Below, one piece after another: positions 8,599 through 17,133 of a DNA stretch of 64,000 nucleotides. The position numbers were made by a program, and so were the translations under genes. The notes below the pieces were generated by a model. It was not told the origin of the DNA and made no database searches. It saw only the letters and a program-made list of their open reading frames with translations. The stretch is from contig NZ_QKUF01000006.1 in assembly GCF_003253565.1 (NCBI RefSeq), forward strand, positions 1 to 64,000. The letters are read 5' to 3'. The DNA comes from Thermosporothrix hazakensis (GTDB lineage Bacteria > Chloroflexota > Ktedonobacteria > Ktedonobacterales > Ktedonobacteraceae). Each line of letters starts with the position of its first letter. Position 1 is the first letter of the stretch.

Positions 8599-9558
8599 AT
8601 GAAGGCTGTAGTGTATGTGGGTTCTGGCCAGATAGATGGGCTCCATTTACAGGAGGTAGAAGAGCAGAAGCCACTCACCGGAGAAGTGCAGGTGCGCTTA
8701 AAAGTAGCGGGTATCAATCATCGGGATCTATTTCTCTTAGAATCGAAGAAAGAAGCTTTCTTTCCAGGGTCAGATGGTGCAGGTGTTGTTATAGCAGTTG
8801 GGGAAGGAGTGACAAATATACATGTGGGGGATGAAGTAGTGTTAAATCCCAGTTTGCGCTGGGAAAAAGCATCCGAGGTGCCAGCTGTACCTGAGATTCT
8901 GGATGGGACCTTTGCTGAAACAATCGTTGTTCCAGCAGAAAACGTTGAACTCAAACCGAAGCATCTTTCCTGGGAAGAGGCAGGTGTATTGCCACTCGCA
9001 ACATTAACTGCATATAGAGCTCTGTTTACCCGTGCTCGCGTGAAACCAGGTGAGCATGTCTTAATTCCTGGCATTGGGAGTGGCGTGGCAACTATCACTC
9101 TGCTTCTTGCAAAGGCTGCTGGAGCATATGTAACCGTGACCTCGCGAAGTGCTGAAAAACGAGAGCAAGCTTTGAGGTTAGGGGCGGATTCTGCCTTTGA
9201 TAGTAGCGGGAAATGGGACTTGAGTAGAAAAGTGGATGTCATTATTGAGAGTATTGGTTCCGCCATTTTTGAACGATACTTCTCTGTCTTACGTGAGGGG
9301 GGCCGCATTGTCTCGTTTGGGGCAACAACTGGTGATAGAGTAGAGATACCTTTGCGTACATTCTTCTTCCAACAGTGGAGTATGCTTTCTACTTCAATGG
9401 GAAGTCGGGAAGAGTTTCAGGATTTGCTTCGCTTCGTTACTCAGCATCGATTGCGTCCAATTGTTGATCGAGCTTATAAACTTGAGGAGGTCAGGCAGGC
9501 CTTTCAGCGAATGCAAGCAGGTGAACAATTTGGCAAAATCGCTTTTCTGATCGAATGA
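8599..9558 (+). CDS. MDR-type NAD(P)-dependent alcohol dehydrogenase / quinone oxidoreductase
   Basis: 319 residues, the full length of a zinc-independent medium-chain dehydrogenase/reductase. The GroES-like N-domain shows GINHRDLFLLESK and PGSDGAGVVIAVGEGV; the NAD(P)-binding Rossmann domain has LIPGIGSGVATITLLLAKAAGA (a variant of the AxxGGVG motif) and ADSAFDSS. No structural zinc cysteine cluster is seen. A strong Shine-Dalgarno (aaggag) lies ten bases before the ATG, and a palindromic operator just upstream suggests repression lifted by an electrophile or quinone, by analogy. Followed by a strong terminator. It stands at the edge of the parS cluster but has no evident link to partition. 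Confidence 0.85.
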   Translation: MKAVVYVGSGQIDGLHLQEVEEQKPLTGEVQVRLKVAGINHRDLFLLESKKEAFFPGSDGAGVVIAVGEGVTNIHVGDEVVLNPSLRWEKASEVPAVPEILDGTFAETIVVPAENVELKPKHLSWEEAGVLPLATLTAYRALFTRARVKPGEHVLIPGIGSGVATITLLLAKAAGAYVTVTSRSAEKREQALRLGADSAFDSSGKWDLSRKVDVIIESIGSAIFERYFSVLREGGRIVSFGATTGDRVEIPLRTFFFQQWSMLSTSMGSREEFQDLLRFVTQHRLRPIVDRAYKLEEVRQAFQRMQAGEQFGKIAFLIE

Positions 9559-9581
9559 GATCTGCGTAGGAACTATTGTAG

Positions 9582-9635
9582 AAAGCCGCTTATCCTTCTA
9601 TCTCTTTTCCTATAGATAAGATGAGCGGCTTTTCT
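9582..9635 (+). terminator. intrinsic terminator after MDR gene
   Basis: AAAGCCGCTTATC pairs with GATAAG-(AT)-GAGCGGCTTT and is followed by TTTCTTT. Confidence 0.75.
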
Positions 9636-9789
9636 TTGCATCTTGAAATTCGTTTGTTTCTCTTCTTCTGATTGGTCTGCATGCTTAAAAGGGAATTGGC
9701 TCTTTATAGAACAGTCTTGCGCTATTACAATGCTAAACACGTACTTTCGATGGAGCGTATGGCTTTTCGTATTGACGAAGGAGAATATG

Positions 9790-10377
9790 ATGAATATTAC
9801 CCCTATCACTTTATCTGGAACGTATGCTCGCTTGGAGCCCCTTCATCTGGATCACGTAGAGGCATTGTTTGACGCAGCTCAGCATGAAGCTATTTGGACA
9901 TTTTTACCTGAGAAGGCGGGTCAATCTCTTGAGAATATGCAAGCATGGGTGAAACAAGCTCTACGAGAGCAGGAAGAAGGGACCAGTTTGCCCTTTGTTA
10001 TTGTCAGCCTGCAACATGATTGTATAGTTGGTTCTACCAGATACTTGGATATTGATCGCGTGAATCGAGGGCTGGAAATTGGTTGGACCTGGCTGAATCC
10101 TCTCGCGCAACGCACCTCTATTAATACAGAGTGCAAATATACCTTGCTTCGACATGCGTTTGAGACGCTTGGCTGCATCCGAGTGCAGTTGAAGACAGAT
10201 GTACGTAATCTTCAATCGCAACGAGCCATTGAGCGTATCGGTGGGATAAAAGAGGGGATCCTGCGTCAGCATCGTATTCTCTCAGATGGCTATAGACGAG
10301 ATAGTGTGTTGTATAGCATTCTCGATACAGAATGGCCCCATGTAAAGGTAAAACTTGAAGCAAAGTTGTCTAAATAA
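9790..10377 (+). CDS. GNAT-family N-acetyltransferase (RimJ/RimL-like)
   Basis: About 195 residues. MNITPITLSGTYARLEPLHLDH begins the fold; IVGSTRYLDIDRVNRGLEIGWTWL is the central strand pair and RVQLKTDVRNLQSQRAIERIGG the C-terminal acetyl-CoA region characteristic of RimJ/RimL-type enzymes that acetylate protein N-termini or small amines. The frame is open from 9643, but the ATG at 9790 has the Shine-Dalgarno aaggag six bases ahead. The usual R/QxxGxG/A loop is weak (NPLAQRTSINTE), so acetyl-CoA binding may be altered. Substrate unknown. Confidence 0.8.
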   Translation: MNITPITLSGTYARLEPLHLDHVEALFDAAQHEAIWTFLPEKAGQSLENMQAWVKQALREQEEGTSLPFVIVSLQHDCIVGSTRYLDIDRVNRGLEIGWTWLNPLAQRTSINTECKYTLLRHAFETLGCIRVQLKTDVRNLQSQRAIERIGGIKEGILRQHRILSDGYRRDSVLYSILDTEWPHVKVKLEAKLSK

Positions 10378-10522
10378 TATTGCTCCAAGTTACCTGGCTT
10401 GTATGTATTTTTTAACTTAATTTAGGATCATTGCTCACCTATATAGCAGATACAATACGGGAAGACTTGATTGTATATTGTGGAAAAGACGAATAGATTT
10501 CCTATATCAGGAAGGATTGGGA

Positions 10523-10918
10523 ATGCAGTTCATTAATATTCGCTTGCTGATCAACGATTATAAGGAGTCTGTTCAGTTCTGGAAATATGCACTGAAAGCC
10601 TCCCCTGACTACGAGCTTGAAGAGATGGGCTACGCATACTTTAGAACAGACAGCGCTGGAATTGAACTTTACAAGCGAGACAAATTTGCTGCAACTATGG
10701 GTGATCCTCTGCTTGCGCGACAAGCTCAGGAGCTTCAAGCCGTTCTTGTTTTTCTTGTAGACAATGTTGATGCGACGTATGAGCAGTTCGTCCGAGAGGG
10801 GTTGAACGTAGTGGCGAAACCTCAAGATAGGCCGGAGTGGAATGCTCGCTCTGCCCATGTCTATGATCCGAAGGGCTATTTGATCGAGTTCTATAGCCCT
10901 TTGTCCTCTGAAATATAA
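10523..10918 (+). CDS. VOC-family (glyoxalase/bleomycin-resistance) protein
   Basis: About 131 residues with the two beta-alpha-beta-beta-beta halves of the VOC superfamily: MQFINIRLLINDYKESVQFW starts the first, AVLVFLVDNVDATYEQF the second, ending in HVYDPKGYLIEFYSP with the conserved glutamate. The first half lacks the usual metal-binding histidine, so catalysis is uncertain. Start chosen at ATG 10523 behind aggaagga rather than the earlier ATG at 10478. Convergent with parB, with a shared terminator between them. Confidence 0.8.
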   Translation: MQFINIRLLINDYKESVQFWKYALKASPDYELEEMGYAYFRTDSAGIELYKRDKFAATMGDPLLARQAQELQAVLVFLVDNVDATYEQFVREGLNVVAKPQDRPEWNARSAHVYDPKGYLIEFYSPLSSEI

Positions 10919-10921
10919 AAT

Positions 10922-11050
10922 GAGCGGAGAAACCTCCGCTACATGTTTGCCTGCTAAGGAATGAAGGGATCATGTGTCATTGAGGGAACAATAGCTCAAA
11001 GAAGGCCGAGGCGATCATTATGTTCCGCACCGGCATCGCTTCGGCCTTTT
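10922..11050. terminator. terminators between VOC gene and parB
   Basis: Two hairpins: AGCGGAG/CTCCGCT at 10922-10939, and a long one pairing AAGGCCGA-GCGAT (11002-11015) with ATCGC-TCGGCCTT (11035-11048) followed by TTT. The second can end transcripts from both directions. Confidence 0.65.
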
Positions 11051-11077
11051 GTACTCTCTGGCTGCGATACGATATGC

Positions 11078-12103
11078 TTACTCGGTTGAGGGATCCTCAC
11101 CGAGAAGCTCTTGTATCGCTTGCGCCATGTTTTGCAGAAGGACCCGTTCTTCCTCTGTGAGGAGATGGTGTATCGCAATTTTTCGATAAGCATGGAAGCG
11201 CCTCTCGACCGAATGGAGCTTACCAATTCGTTCTGCTGCAAGCGAATGCTGTTCAGGTGAAGCTGGTACAGTTTTTTCAGTAAGCGGTTTTTCAGGTTCC
11301 TTTTTGCTTTCGACCTCAGCTTCTGGCGTCGGCTTCGTTTGGGGGCTATGAGTCGAGGCCTCTGCGACTGCGGTTATTTGCTGCTGTCTCGTAAGCACGA
11401 CTTCAACGGCAGCCCGAACTCCATCCGTAGTCAGCTCGCCAGCGAGGAACTTTTGCATGATCGGAGCCCGATCTTCCTTGCTTTCTAGCCGACGGAAATA
11501 CGTCATCGCGCGCAGGCTATCCGGCTTACGTCTCAACATCTCTTGAATATCCTCAGGTGAGCGGGCAGCCATCAGACATAATTTCACATGGTTTCGATCT
11601 TTATGGACCATCTGGGCTACCTGATCCTGAGTCATGTGAAATTCATCCATAATGTGTTGATAGAGATGACCCAGGTTGACCGGAGAGGTATTTACCCGCG
11701 CTCCATTTTCACGCGCAGCCCGAAAAGCCTGTTTGAGTCGGGAGGGTGGTGGATCTTCAACAAACACCGGTACTTTTGTTAGACCCGCCTCACGTGCTGC
11801 ATCACGCCTCTGATGTCCGCCACCTGTCAGAAAGTAATGGCCTTCTTTTTCTGCTAATGGGCTGACATTTAATGCTCCCTGAAACCCATCTGCTTTAATT
11901 GAAGCAACAAGGCTTTGAAAGTCTGCCGGGTTTATTTCTTCTGCGTGCTGAAAAGGGTTATCGTGAATGCGATCAATCTCAATCCAGATAACACCAGGAT
12001 CAGAGGGCGCGCGCACCTCTTCGTCATCATCAACATATCCGATGAAGCCCGATACCGCTATTTGCTGCAATGGGTCTAGAGCAGGTCGTCCCTTTTTTGG
12101 CAT
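11078..12103 (-). CDS. parB: ParB/Spo0J-family centromere-binding protein
   Basis: 341 residues. The N-terminal ParB/sulfiredoxin-like domain (about 38-130) begins VIWIEIDRIHDNPFQH; the region that is GERRxRA in canonical ParB CTPases reads TGGGHQRRDAAREAG, so the arginine pair is kept but the glycine-glutamate is not. The DNA-binding helix-turn-helix is MTQDQVAQMVHKDRNHVKLCLMAA (about 175-200). The C-terminus (250-341) is charged, low in complexity, then helical, as expected for a dimerisation region. parA ends four bases upstream, so the two are one operon. The palindrome cluster at 7.0-8.4 kb is the obvious target. The N-terminus lacks the LGRGL box that usually contacts ParA; MPKKGRPALDPLQQIA may replace it. 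Confidence 0.88.
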   Translation of the reverse strand: MPKKGRPALDPLQQIAVSGFIGYVDDDEEVRAPSDPGVIWIEIDRIHDNPFQHAEEINPADFQSLVASIKADGFQGALNVSPLAEKEGHYFLTGGGHQRRDAAREAGLTKVPVFVEDPPPSRLKQAFRAARENGARVNTSPVNLGHLYQHIMDEFHMTQDQVAQMVHKDRNHVKLCLMAARSPEDIQEMLRRKPDSLRAMTYFRRLESKEDRAPIMQKFLAGELTTDGVRAAVEVVLTRQQQITAVAEASTHSPQTKPTPEAEVESKKEPEKPLTEKTVPASPEQHSLAAERIGKLHSVERRFHAYRKIAIHHLLTEEERVLLQNMAQAIQELLGEDPSTE

Positions 12104-12106
12104 ATG

Positions 12107-13315
12107 TTAAACCTCCACTACCTCTGCTTGCTGTGCAAGCTCGCGAGCATGTGCACAGTGTTTACAGTCATCGAAACCTACGATTTTGCCTTGATATCCA
12201 GCGATACGCAGTGCCAAAGCAAACAGTTCTTTTGCACCGCGGCTGGAGCGGTCTTCCTCAAAGCTTGTTTTTTGATACGCTTGTGCGTTTGGGATAGTCT
12301 TGTCCGTATGAATGCTGAATGTAGTCAGGGTGGGAAATGCGCGCCAGACGCTTGAGAGATAGTCAACCGTGAGAGCGCCTGTATGGTTGACTTTAAAAGG
12401 CACAATACCGGTGATCTTCAGTTTCTGTTGACGGCGCCGGAATTTGCGCTGAATATCCTCAAACATCTGGGCCAGTCCCTGGTAAGCATACTCTTCTAGC
12501 TCAACAGGAATGAGCACTTCCTGACTGGCATAGAGCATCGCTGTTGTGAGCGCGTTAGGATTAGGGGGATTATCAAAAATGAGGAAGTCAAGATAATCTG
12601 GATGGGTATGAAACTCTTCTTGAGTTGTTGGCTCTATCTTGAAGTCGCGCGGTCGTACTTCTGGCTTGTTCCACCAGGGAAGCTCTTCACTGGCTGATTC
12701 TTCAAGATCAGCCTGTAGGTCATCAACACGGTCACAGAGAACATCAAAATCCTGTTGCCCATGAATATACTCTACAGCACGAGTGAGATGCATATCAGCT
12801 GGAACGATCCATAAATTACGGCGCGCCTGATACATTGCGTCGAGCAGTGGCACATTCTCGCTGACTACATGAGTAAGAGTAGGACGTTGATATCGATGTG
12901 GAAGCGTGAGCATACTTGCATTTGCCTGCTCGTCCCCATCGAGCAATGCAACCTTGAAACCAAGAGCAGCCAGATTCGCAGCCAGGTTAGTCGCGCAACT
13001 GGTTTTTCCTGTTCCCCCTTTTTTGTTGTAGATGGTGATAATTCTCATCTGTTTCCTCCTTTGAAATGTGTGATAGTGAGAGGTTTGTGCTGTATATGCA
13101 CTTTCCTCCAGGTGGGGATCTTCGCTGTGCGGGTATGCCTCGCGCTTTCCAAGAAAATCTAAATATTGCTGATGCGTATAGTATCGCCGATTTGTTGGGC
13201 TTCGTTTCGCCTTGAGTATTCCCAGGCGGTCCCAACGTTGCAGGGTGAAGACTGAATGTCCAATTAAGCGAGCGAATTCCCTGGGCTTGTAGATCTTCTC
13301 TTCCATGCTTACCAT
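12107..13315 (-). CDS. parA: ParA ATPase with N-terminal MerR/IS607-type DNA-binding domain
   Basis: 402 residues. Residues 8-60 (YKPREFARLIGHSVFTLQRW, then NRRYYTHQQYLDFLGKR) form a MerR-like winged helix most like the N-terminal domain of IS607-type serine recombinases. From residue 90 a complete ParA follows: deviant Walker A KKGGTGKTS (98-106), Walker A' LLDGDEQAN and Walker B-like FLIFDNPPN. Codon 90 is an ATG (13048) with a perfect aggagg six bases ahead, so a 313-residue ParA without the DNA-binding domain is probably made too. The long form parallels type Ia plasmid ParA, which represses its own operon through an unrelated N-terminal domain. ATG 13306 is an alternative long start; neither long start has a clear Shine-Dalgarno. 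Confidence 0.88.
   Translation of the reverse strand: MVSMEEKIYKPREFARLIGHSVFTLQRWDRLGILKAKRSPTNRRYYTHQQYLDFLGKREAYPHSEDPHLEESAYTAQTSHYHTFQRRKQMRIITIYNKKGGTGKTSCATNLAANLAALGFKVALLDGDEQANASMLTLPHRYQRPTLTHVVSENVPLLDAMYQARRNLWIVPADMHLTRAVEYIHGQQDFDVLCDRVDDLQADLEESASEELPWWNKPEVRPRDFKIEPTTQEEFHTHPDYLDFLIFDNPPNPNALTTAMLYASQEVLIPVELEEYAYQGLAQMFEDIQRKFRRRQQKLKITGIVPFKVNHTGALTVDYLSSVWRAFPTLTTFSIHTDKTIPNAQAYQKTSFEEDRSSRGAKELFALALRIAGYQGKIVGFDDCKHCAHARELAQQAEVVEV
13046..13060 (-). promoter_or_regulatory. internal Shine-Dalgarno and start codon within parA
   Basis: Minus strand AGGAGG (13055-13060), six-base spacer, ATG (13046-13048). It precedes MRIITIYNKKGG, the exact start of a normal ParA, and lies at the end of the linker after the MerR-like domain. 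Confidence 0.7.
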
Positions 13316-13704
13316 TGTACACTGTTTGATTATGTTTGACTACATTTTGTAGGGATTTTTTTGGATTTTTGCTCTCCTTGAATTCGAGAATCCGCTTCTA
13401 TAGCAGTTTTATACCTGACGAGCAAGGAAAAATTTACCAGTCCTATTTCAAGTGAAAAATGTCCTATAGTTTCTTTCCAGGGATATGAAGAATATGCATC
13501 TTTGCAGTTTTCTATGACAAATTGAAAGGTTAAGCGGATTGCCAATTATGATGGCTGTGCTCCTGGATTTTATATGCGGTAGCCTGTGATCTGATTGCTT
13601 TCCACTAACCTGGTGCTGTACTACTGGCTGTTTGTTGCTTGCTTCTAATGTTGCGAAACCGGTTTTATTGGTGCTGACTCGCAAGTGCCTACCATTCCTC
13701 TATC

Positions 13705-13720
13705 TGGTTTCGCGAAACCA
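13705..13720. repeat. perfect parS-like site upstream of parA
   Basis: TGGTTTCGCGAAACCA, 390 bases before the parA long start; a half-site (TTGCGAAACC, 13651-13660) lies 55 bases nearer. The gap 13316-14202 holds no convincing gene; near 14158-14194 is a hairpin of aacctgtaca and tgtacaggtt, just after the lyase gene. Confidence 0.75.
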
Positions 13721-14202
13721 TTCCCATCGTTGCCTTTTCTCGTGCTTTTGTACATCTCTGTCAAGCGACAATTGGCTGTCATTTTTCTACACGACGATAG
13801 ATAGGAGAGGACGAGTTATGTAATGAAAAACTCAACAAGTGATAGGCGATTTTACTGATGAGAATAGAAGGGCTGTGTATAGTGCGGCAGAAATGCGCCC
13901 GACCGTTATCAAGGGGTGTGCAGAGATGCCGGACGCCGCCAGATTCTCTCGCTTATATGGCATCTTTCGGGTCTGCTAAAGAGGTTCCGAGGAATACATG
14001 CTGACGCTATGAATATGAAAAGCGATGTCAGCGAAGAAGCTTTCCCTTATGCCAAATTATTTCAGTTTAGAACCCTATCGTAGAAATAAAATGGTGACAT
14101 GGGAAGGGGAGATAGACGCAATCATAGGGAGCTTGTAGCGGGCTATCTGGGAAGGCGAACCTGTACACGTCACACGATAAAACATGTACAGGTTCATCGC
14201 TT

Positions 14203-15108
14203 TTATGAGAGAGCGAGTTTTCCGATATAGTTCTTTTCTTCTGCGAACCACAGTGCTCCATCAGGTCCCGCTACAATGCCATGCGGTTCCGCTTCGGGAG
14301 TCAACAGCGGGTAGCTGGTTATGTCACCATGTACAGTGATTTGTCCGATGCTGTTGTTCTTCCACTCAGTGAACCAGAGTGACTCATCAGGACCAGGTGT
14401 AATCGCGTGTGGGCGAGCTTCAGGAACAAGTAACGGGAACTCGGTAATGTCTCCATCAGGTGTAATTCGCCCGATGCGATTGCCAATAATTTCAACGAAC
14501 CAGAGAGCCTTATCTGGGCCCACAGCTATGCCAACTGGTCCCGCATCAGGGGATGGAAGTGGGAATTCGGTGATATCTCCATTGACGGTGATGCGCCCGA
14601 TTTTGTTTGCCTGATTCTCAGTAAACCAGAGGGCTCCATCTGGTCCTGTCACTATATAGGCCGGAAACGCTCCGGCTGATGGAATGGCGAACTCAGTGAT
14701 ATCTCCATTGAGGGTGATGCGCCCGATTTTATTTGCCTGATTCTCAGTAAACCAGAGAGCATTGTCGGGTCCAACTGTGATCCCATATGGTCCTGCGTTG
14801 GGTGTAGGTAGAGCAAATGCGCTGACCTCTCCACTCATTGTGAGGCGACCGATGCAGTTTGCCTGGATCGGGGTAAACCAGAGAGCATTGTCTGGCCCTG
14901 GAGTAAGCAGCAGGCTGCCTGAAGCGCTGGCAAGGCCTGCATATTCGGTGATGGTTCCATCCAGTGTGATTCTTCCGATGCTATTATGACGCGCTTTACT
15001 GAACCATATGGCCCGGTCCGGCCCTACTGTAACGCCATATGGCCCGGTATCGGGAGTGGGAACTATATATTCTGTAATATGTGCTTTCAATGACACGTTT
15101 TGCTCCAT
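14203..15108 (-). CDS. virginiamycin B lyase-like beta-propeller protein
   Basis: 301 residues made of seven repeats of about 42 residues with the signature PYGI/PHAI-TVGPDxALWFTE-NxIGRIT-GDITEF, the streptogramin lyase (Vgb) propeller. Vgb linearises type B streptogramins by an elimination at the ester bond, using histidine and glutamate residues in the last blades. Here PHAITPGPDESLWFTEW and PHGIVAGPDGALWFAEE place histidines in blades 6 and 7, as in Vgb. Many environmental members of the family have no proven lyase activity, so antibiotic resistance should not be assumed. No signal peptide. Divergent from the SDR gene. Confidence 0.8.
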   Translation of the reverse strand: MEQNVSLKAHITEYIVPTPDTGPYGVTVGPDRAIWFSKARHNSIGRITLDGTITEYAGLASASGSLLLTPGPDNALWFTPIQANCIGRLTMSGEVSAFALPTPNAGPYGITVGPDNALWFTENQANKIGRITLNGDITEFAIPSAGAFPAYIVTGPDGALWFTENQANKIGRITVNGDITEFPLPSPDAGPVGIAVGPDKALWFVEIIGNRIGRITPDGDITEFPLLVPEARPHAITPGPDESLWFTEWKNNSIGQITVHGDITSYPLLTPEAEPHGIVAGPDGALWFAEEKNYIGKLALS

Positions 15109-15333
15109 CTTTGTGTGTATATGACGGTTTGCTCAGGAGGGAAGTAAGCCCAACAACGTTTTCTGGCCCTTACGGATCAGACGGAAGGGACTTTTCTGAG
15201 AGAAGTTAAAGGAAGGGCTATTTCTACATAGAAAGGGTTTTCTCGCTTTCGTGTCAGGCTATTGCTATCCTAGCATACGCTGTCAAACATGCTCTATGAA
15301 GCATACAGGATGCACTGCAGACGGAATCTCTGC

Positions 15334-15363
15334 TTGACAGTCCAATTTAATTTGTATTATAAT
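15334..15363 (+). promoter_or_regulatory. sigma-70-type promoter for SDR gene
   Basis: TTGACA (15334-15339), 18-base spacer, TATAAT (15358-15363): perfect hexamers. Expected transcript start near 15370. Confidence 0.75.
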
Positions 15364-15419
15364 CAGGACAGAAAAAATTGGAATATTCCTTATCCTATGA
15401 GAGAAAGGCCAATAGAGAA

Positions 15420-16181
15420 TTGCAAAGATTTGTTGATAAAATCGTACTTGTAACGGGCGGTGGTTCGGGAATCGGTCAGGTGGCAGCACGTGCTTTTGCC
15501 CGTGAGGGAGCCTCGGTCGTTGTCGCAGGACGAAGGGCAAGCGAAGGGGAAAAGACGGTTGCTCTGATTCAGGCAGATGGTGGAACGGCTTCCTATATCC
15601 CGGTTGATGTTAGGAACGAAGCTGATGTTGCGCGCTTGATTGAGGAAATTGTTGCTCGTTATGGCCGGCTGGATATCGCGTTAAACAACGCCGGGGTTTT
15701 CTCCTTGGGACCGCTCGCAGAGGCAACCGAGCAGACGTGGGATACAATAATAGATGTGAATCTGAAGGGCACATGGTTGAGTATGAAATATGAGATTCAG
15801 CAGATGTTAAAGCAGCCCGAAAGAGGAACTATTGTCAATATTGGATCGAATATCGGAGTGCCTGGAGTAAAGCCAGGAATCGCTATTTATGCTGCCTCAA
15901 AGGCTGGCGTACAGGTACTAACGAAAGCGGCTGCGCTGGAATATATCAAGCATGGGATTCGTATTAACTCGGTCAGCCCGGGGCCAACAAAAACCAATAT
16001 GTCGAAGCGCCCATCTGAAACAGACGAAGAGCAGGCGCGTCGCATTGCAGAGAGTGTGCCCCTTGGACGTATCGGTTTACCGGAAGAGATTGCCAGTGCG
16101 ATTCTCTGGCTGAGTTCGCCTGAAGCTTCTTTTGCTGTAGGCCATGATATCGTGCTGGATGGTGGGACTACTCTGCAATAA
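15420..16181 (+). CDS. short-chain dehydrogenase/reductase (SDR)
   Basis: About 253 residues, classical SDR. NAD(P)-binding TGGGSGIG near the N-terminus, NNAG (about residue 88), catalytic Ser in IVNIGSNIG, Tyr and Lys in YAASKAG, and the C-terminal substrate loop SPGPTKTNMSKRP followed by PEEIASAILWLSSPEASFAVGHDIVLDGG. AGRRAS after the second strand suggests NADP preference. I start at TTG 15420 (LQRFVDKIVLVTGG), which gives the usual distance to the cofactor motif; TTG 15378 is an upstream alternative almost on top of the transcript start. Substrate unknown. Confidence 0.85.
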   Translation: MQRFVDKIVLVTGGGSGIGQVAARAFAREGASVVVAGRRASEGEKTVALIQADGGTASYIPVDVRNEADVARLIEEIVARYGRLDIALNNAGVFSLGPLAEATEQTWDTIIDVNLKGTWLSMKYEIQQMLKQPERGTIVNIGSNIGVPGVKPGIAIYAASKAGVQVLTKAAALEYIKHGIRINSVSPGPTKTNMSKRPSETDEEQARRIAESVPLGRIGLPEEIASAILWLSSPEASFAVGHDIVLDGGTTLQ

Positions 16182-16201
16182 GAAAGTATCGCCATTGTTT
16201 G

Positions 16202-16231
16202 AAAAGAGCCGCCCGGTACGACGGCTCTTTT
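16202..16231. terminator. bidirectional terminator
   Basis: AAAAGAGCCG and CGGCTCTTTT, ten-base perfect stem with A- and T-runs on both sides, between the convergent SDR and CPCC genes. Confidence 0.85.
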
Positions 16232-16234
16232 CCT

Positions 16235-16954
16235 TTATTTTGAGTGCGGTGGAGTATGTGCTTCCGGGTCGTCCGTGGGGGTTACGGAGGCTGGCAATCC
16301 TTGAGCAATAAAGGTCGGAGGGGTTTCTGAACGGTAACGGCGTACTACTTCTTGTAGAATCTCACGCAAGCGTGTCTCGCTAGAGTATTCTGTATGAAGG
16401 GCGATAAAGAGCGAGTCGAGAAGTTCCTGCGTTGTATATCTTGAGCAGTGCTGCTCAAACTCTGCATCTTCAAGTGGTCGAGTGAGCTGGCCGGGTTCGT
16501 ATCGTGCATATCCATTGACATAGGTAGCGAGGAGACGAAATTCCATAGCGTGCGTTTTCTCGGTCTCGTTTTTCTCGTTCAACCAGGGTTCGGGAGTGTC
16601 AAGAAGCCAGAGCGCGAGAGAAAGGGGCCAGTAGTTTGTGCGTCGCTCTGGACCGTCAAGCTGGACGATATCTTTGGCTTGCTCAAGATTGATTTTCCAG
16701 ACAGGGACTTCTTCAGGGCGAGGCGCACGGACATATCGTCGCCAGCCGGGCATTGCCACACCTGTCAGGATAAAGTTTCGTTGCGCTTCTCTCAGGCTGA
16801 CCTGATTGGCGCCTCCCGGACGGTCAGGAGCAAGTGGGCCCGGTATACTATCTTCCCAGTAACAAACTGCACAAATATCGTAACCCCCCGGGGGCGGTTC
16901 TCTCAGAGTTAGAAAGCCACAACAAGGACAGGAGAATCTCCGTGTTTTGGTCAT
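16235..16954 (-). CDS. CPCC-type cysteine-rich protein
   Basis: 239 residues. The N-terminus FSCPCCGFLTLREPPPGGYD-ICAVCYWEDS is the CPCC domain, four cysteines that probably bind zinc; after it comes the usual GGANxVSLREAQRNF segment. The remaining ~150 residues are longer than in minimal family members and include a helical region resembling DUF-type small-protein partners, which I do not recognise. No membrane segment. Role unknown; CPCC proteins are scattered in soil bacteria, often next to toxin-immunity-like genes, but no toxin is seen here. Confidence 0.75.
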   Translation of the reverse strand: MTKTRRFSCPCCGFLTLREPPPGGYDICAVCYWEDSIPGPLAPDRPGGANQVSLREAQRNFILTGVAMPGWRRYVRAPRPEEVPVWKINLEQAKDIVQLDGPERRTNYWPLSLALWLLDTPEPWLNEKNETEKTHAMEFRLLATYVNGYARYEPGQLTRPLEDAEFEQHCSRYTTQELLDSLFIALHTEYSSETRLREILQEVVRRYRSETPPTFIAQGLPASVTPTDDPEAHTPPHSK

Positions 16955-17133
16955 GCTGCTTCTCTTTTCTCTTATAATGAAAGTATTTTCGTTCTTCTCG
17001 AATTATACGATAAAAAGGAAGAAATTTCTATATCTATAGAACCAAAGTCGTAATAACGGTGGTATCAGTACTCCTCGGGCGTTCTTTCTATTGATGTGGA
17101 TTTTGCTGCGTATTTCCTATATACACGTCCTTT

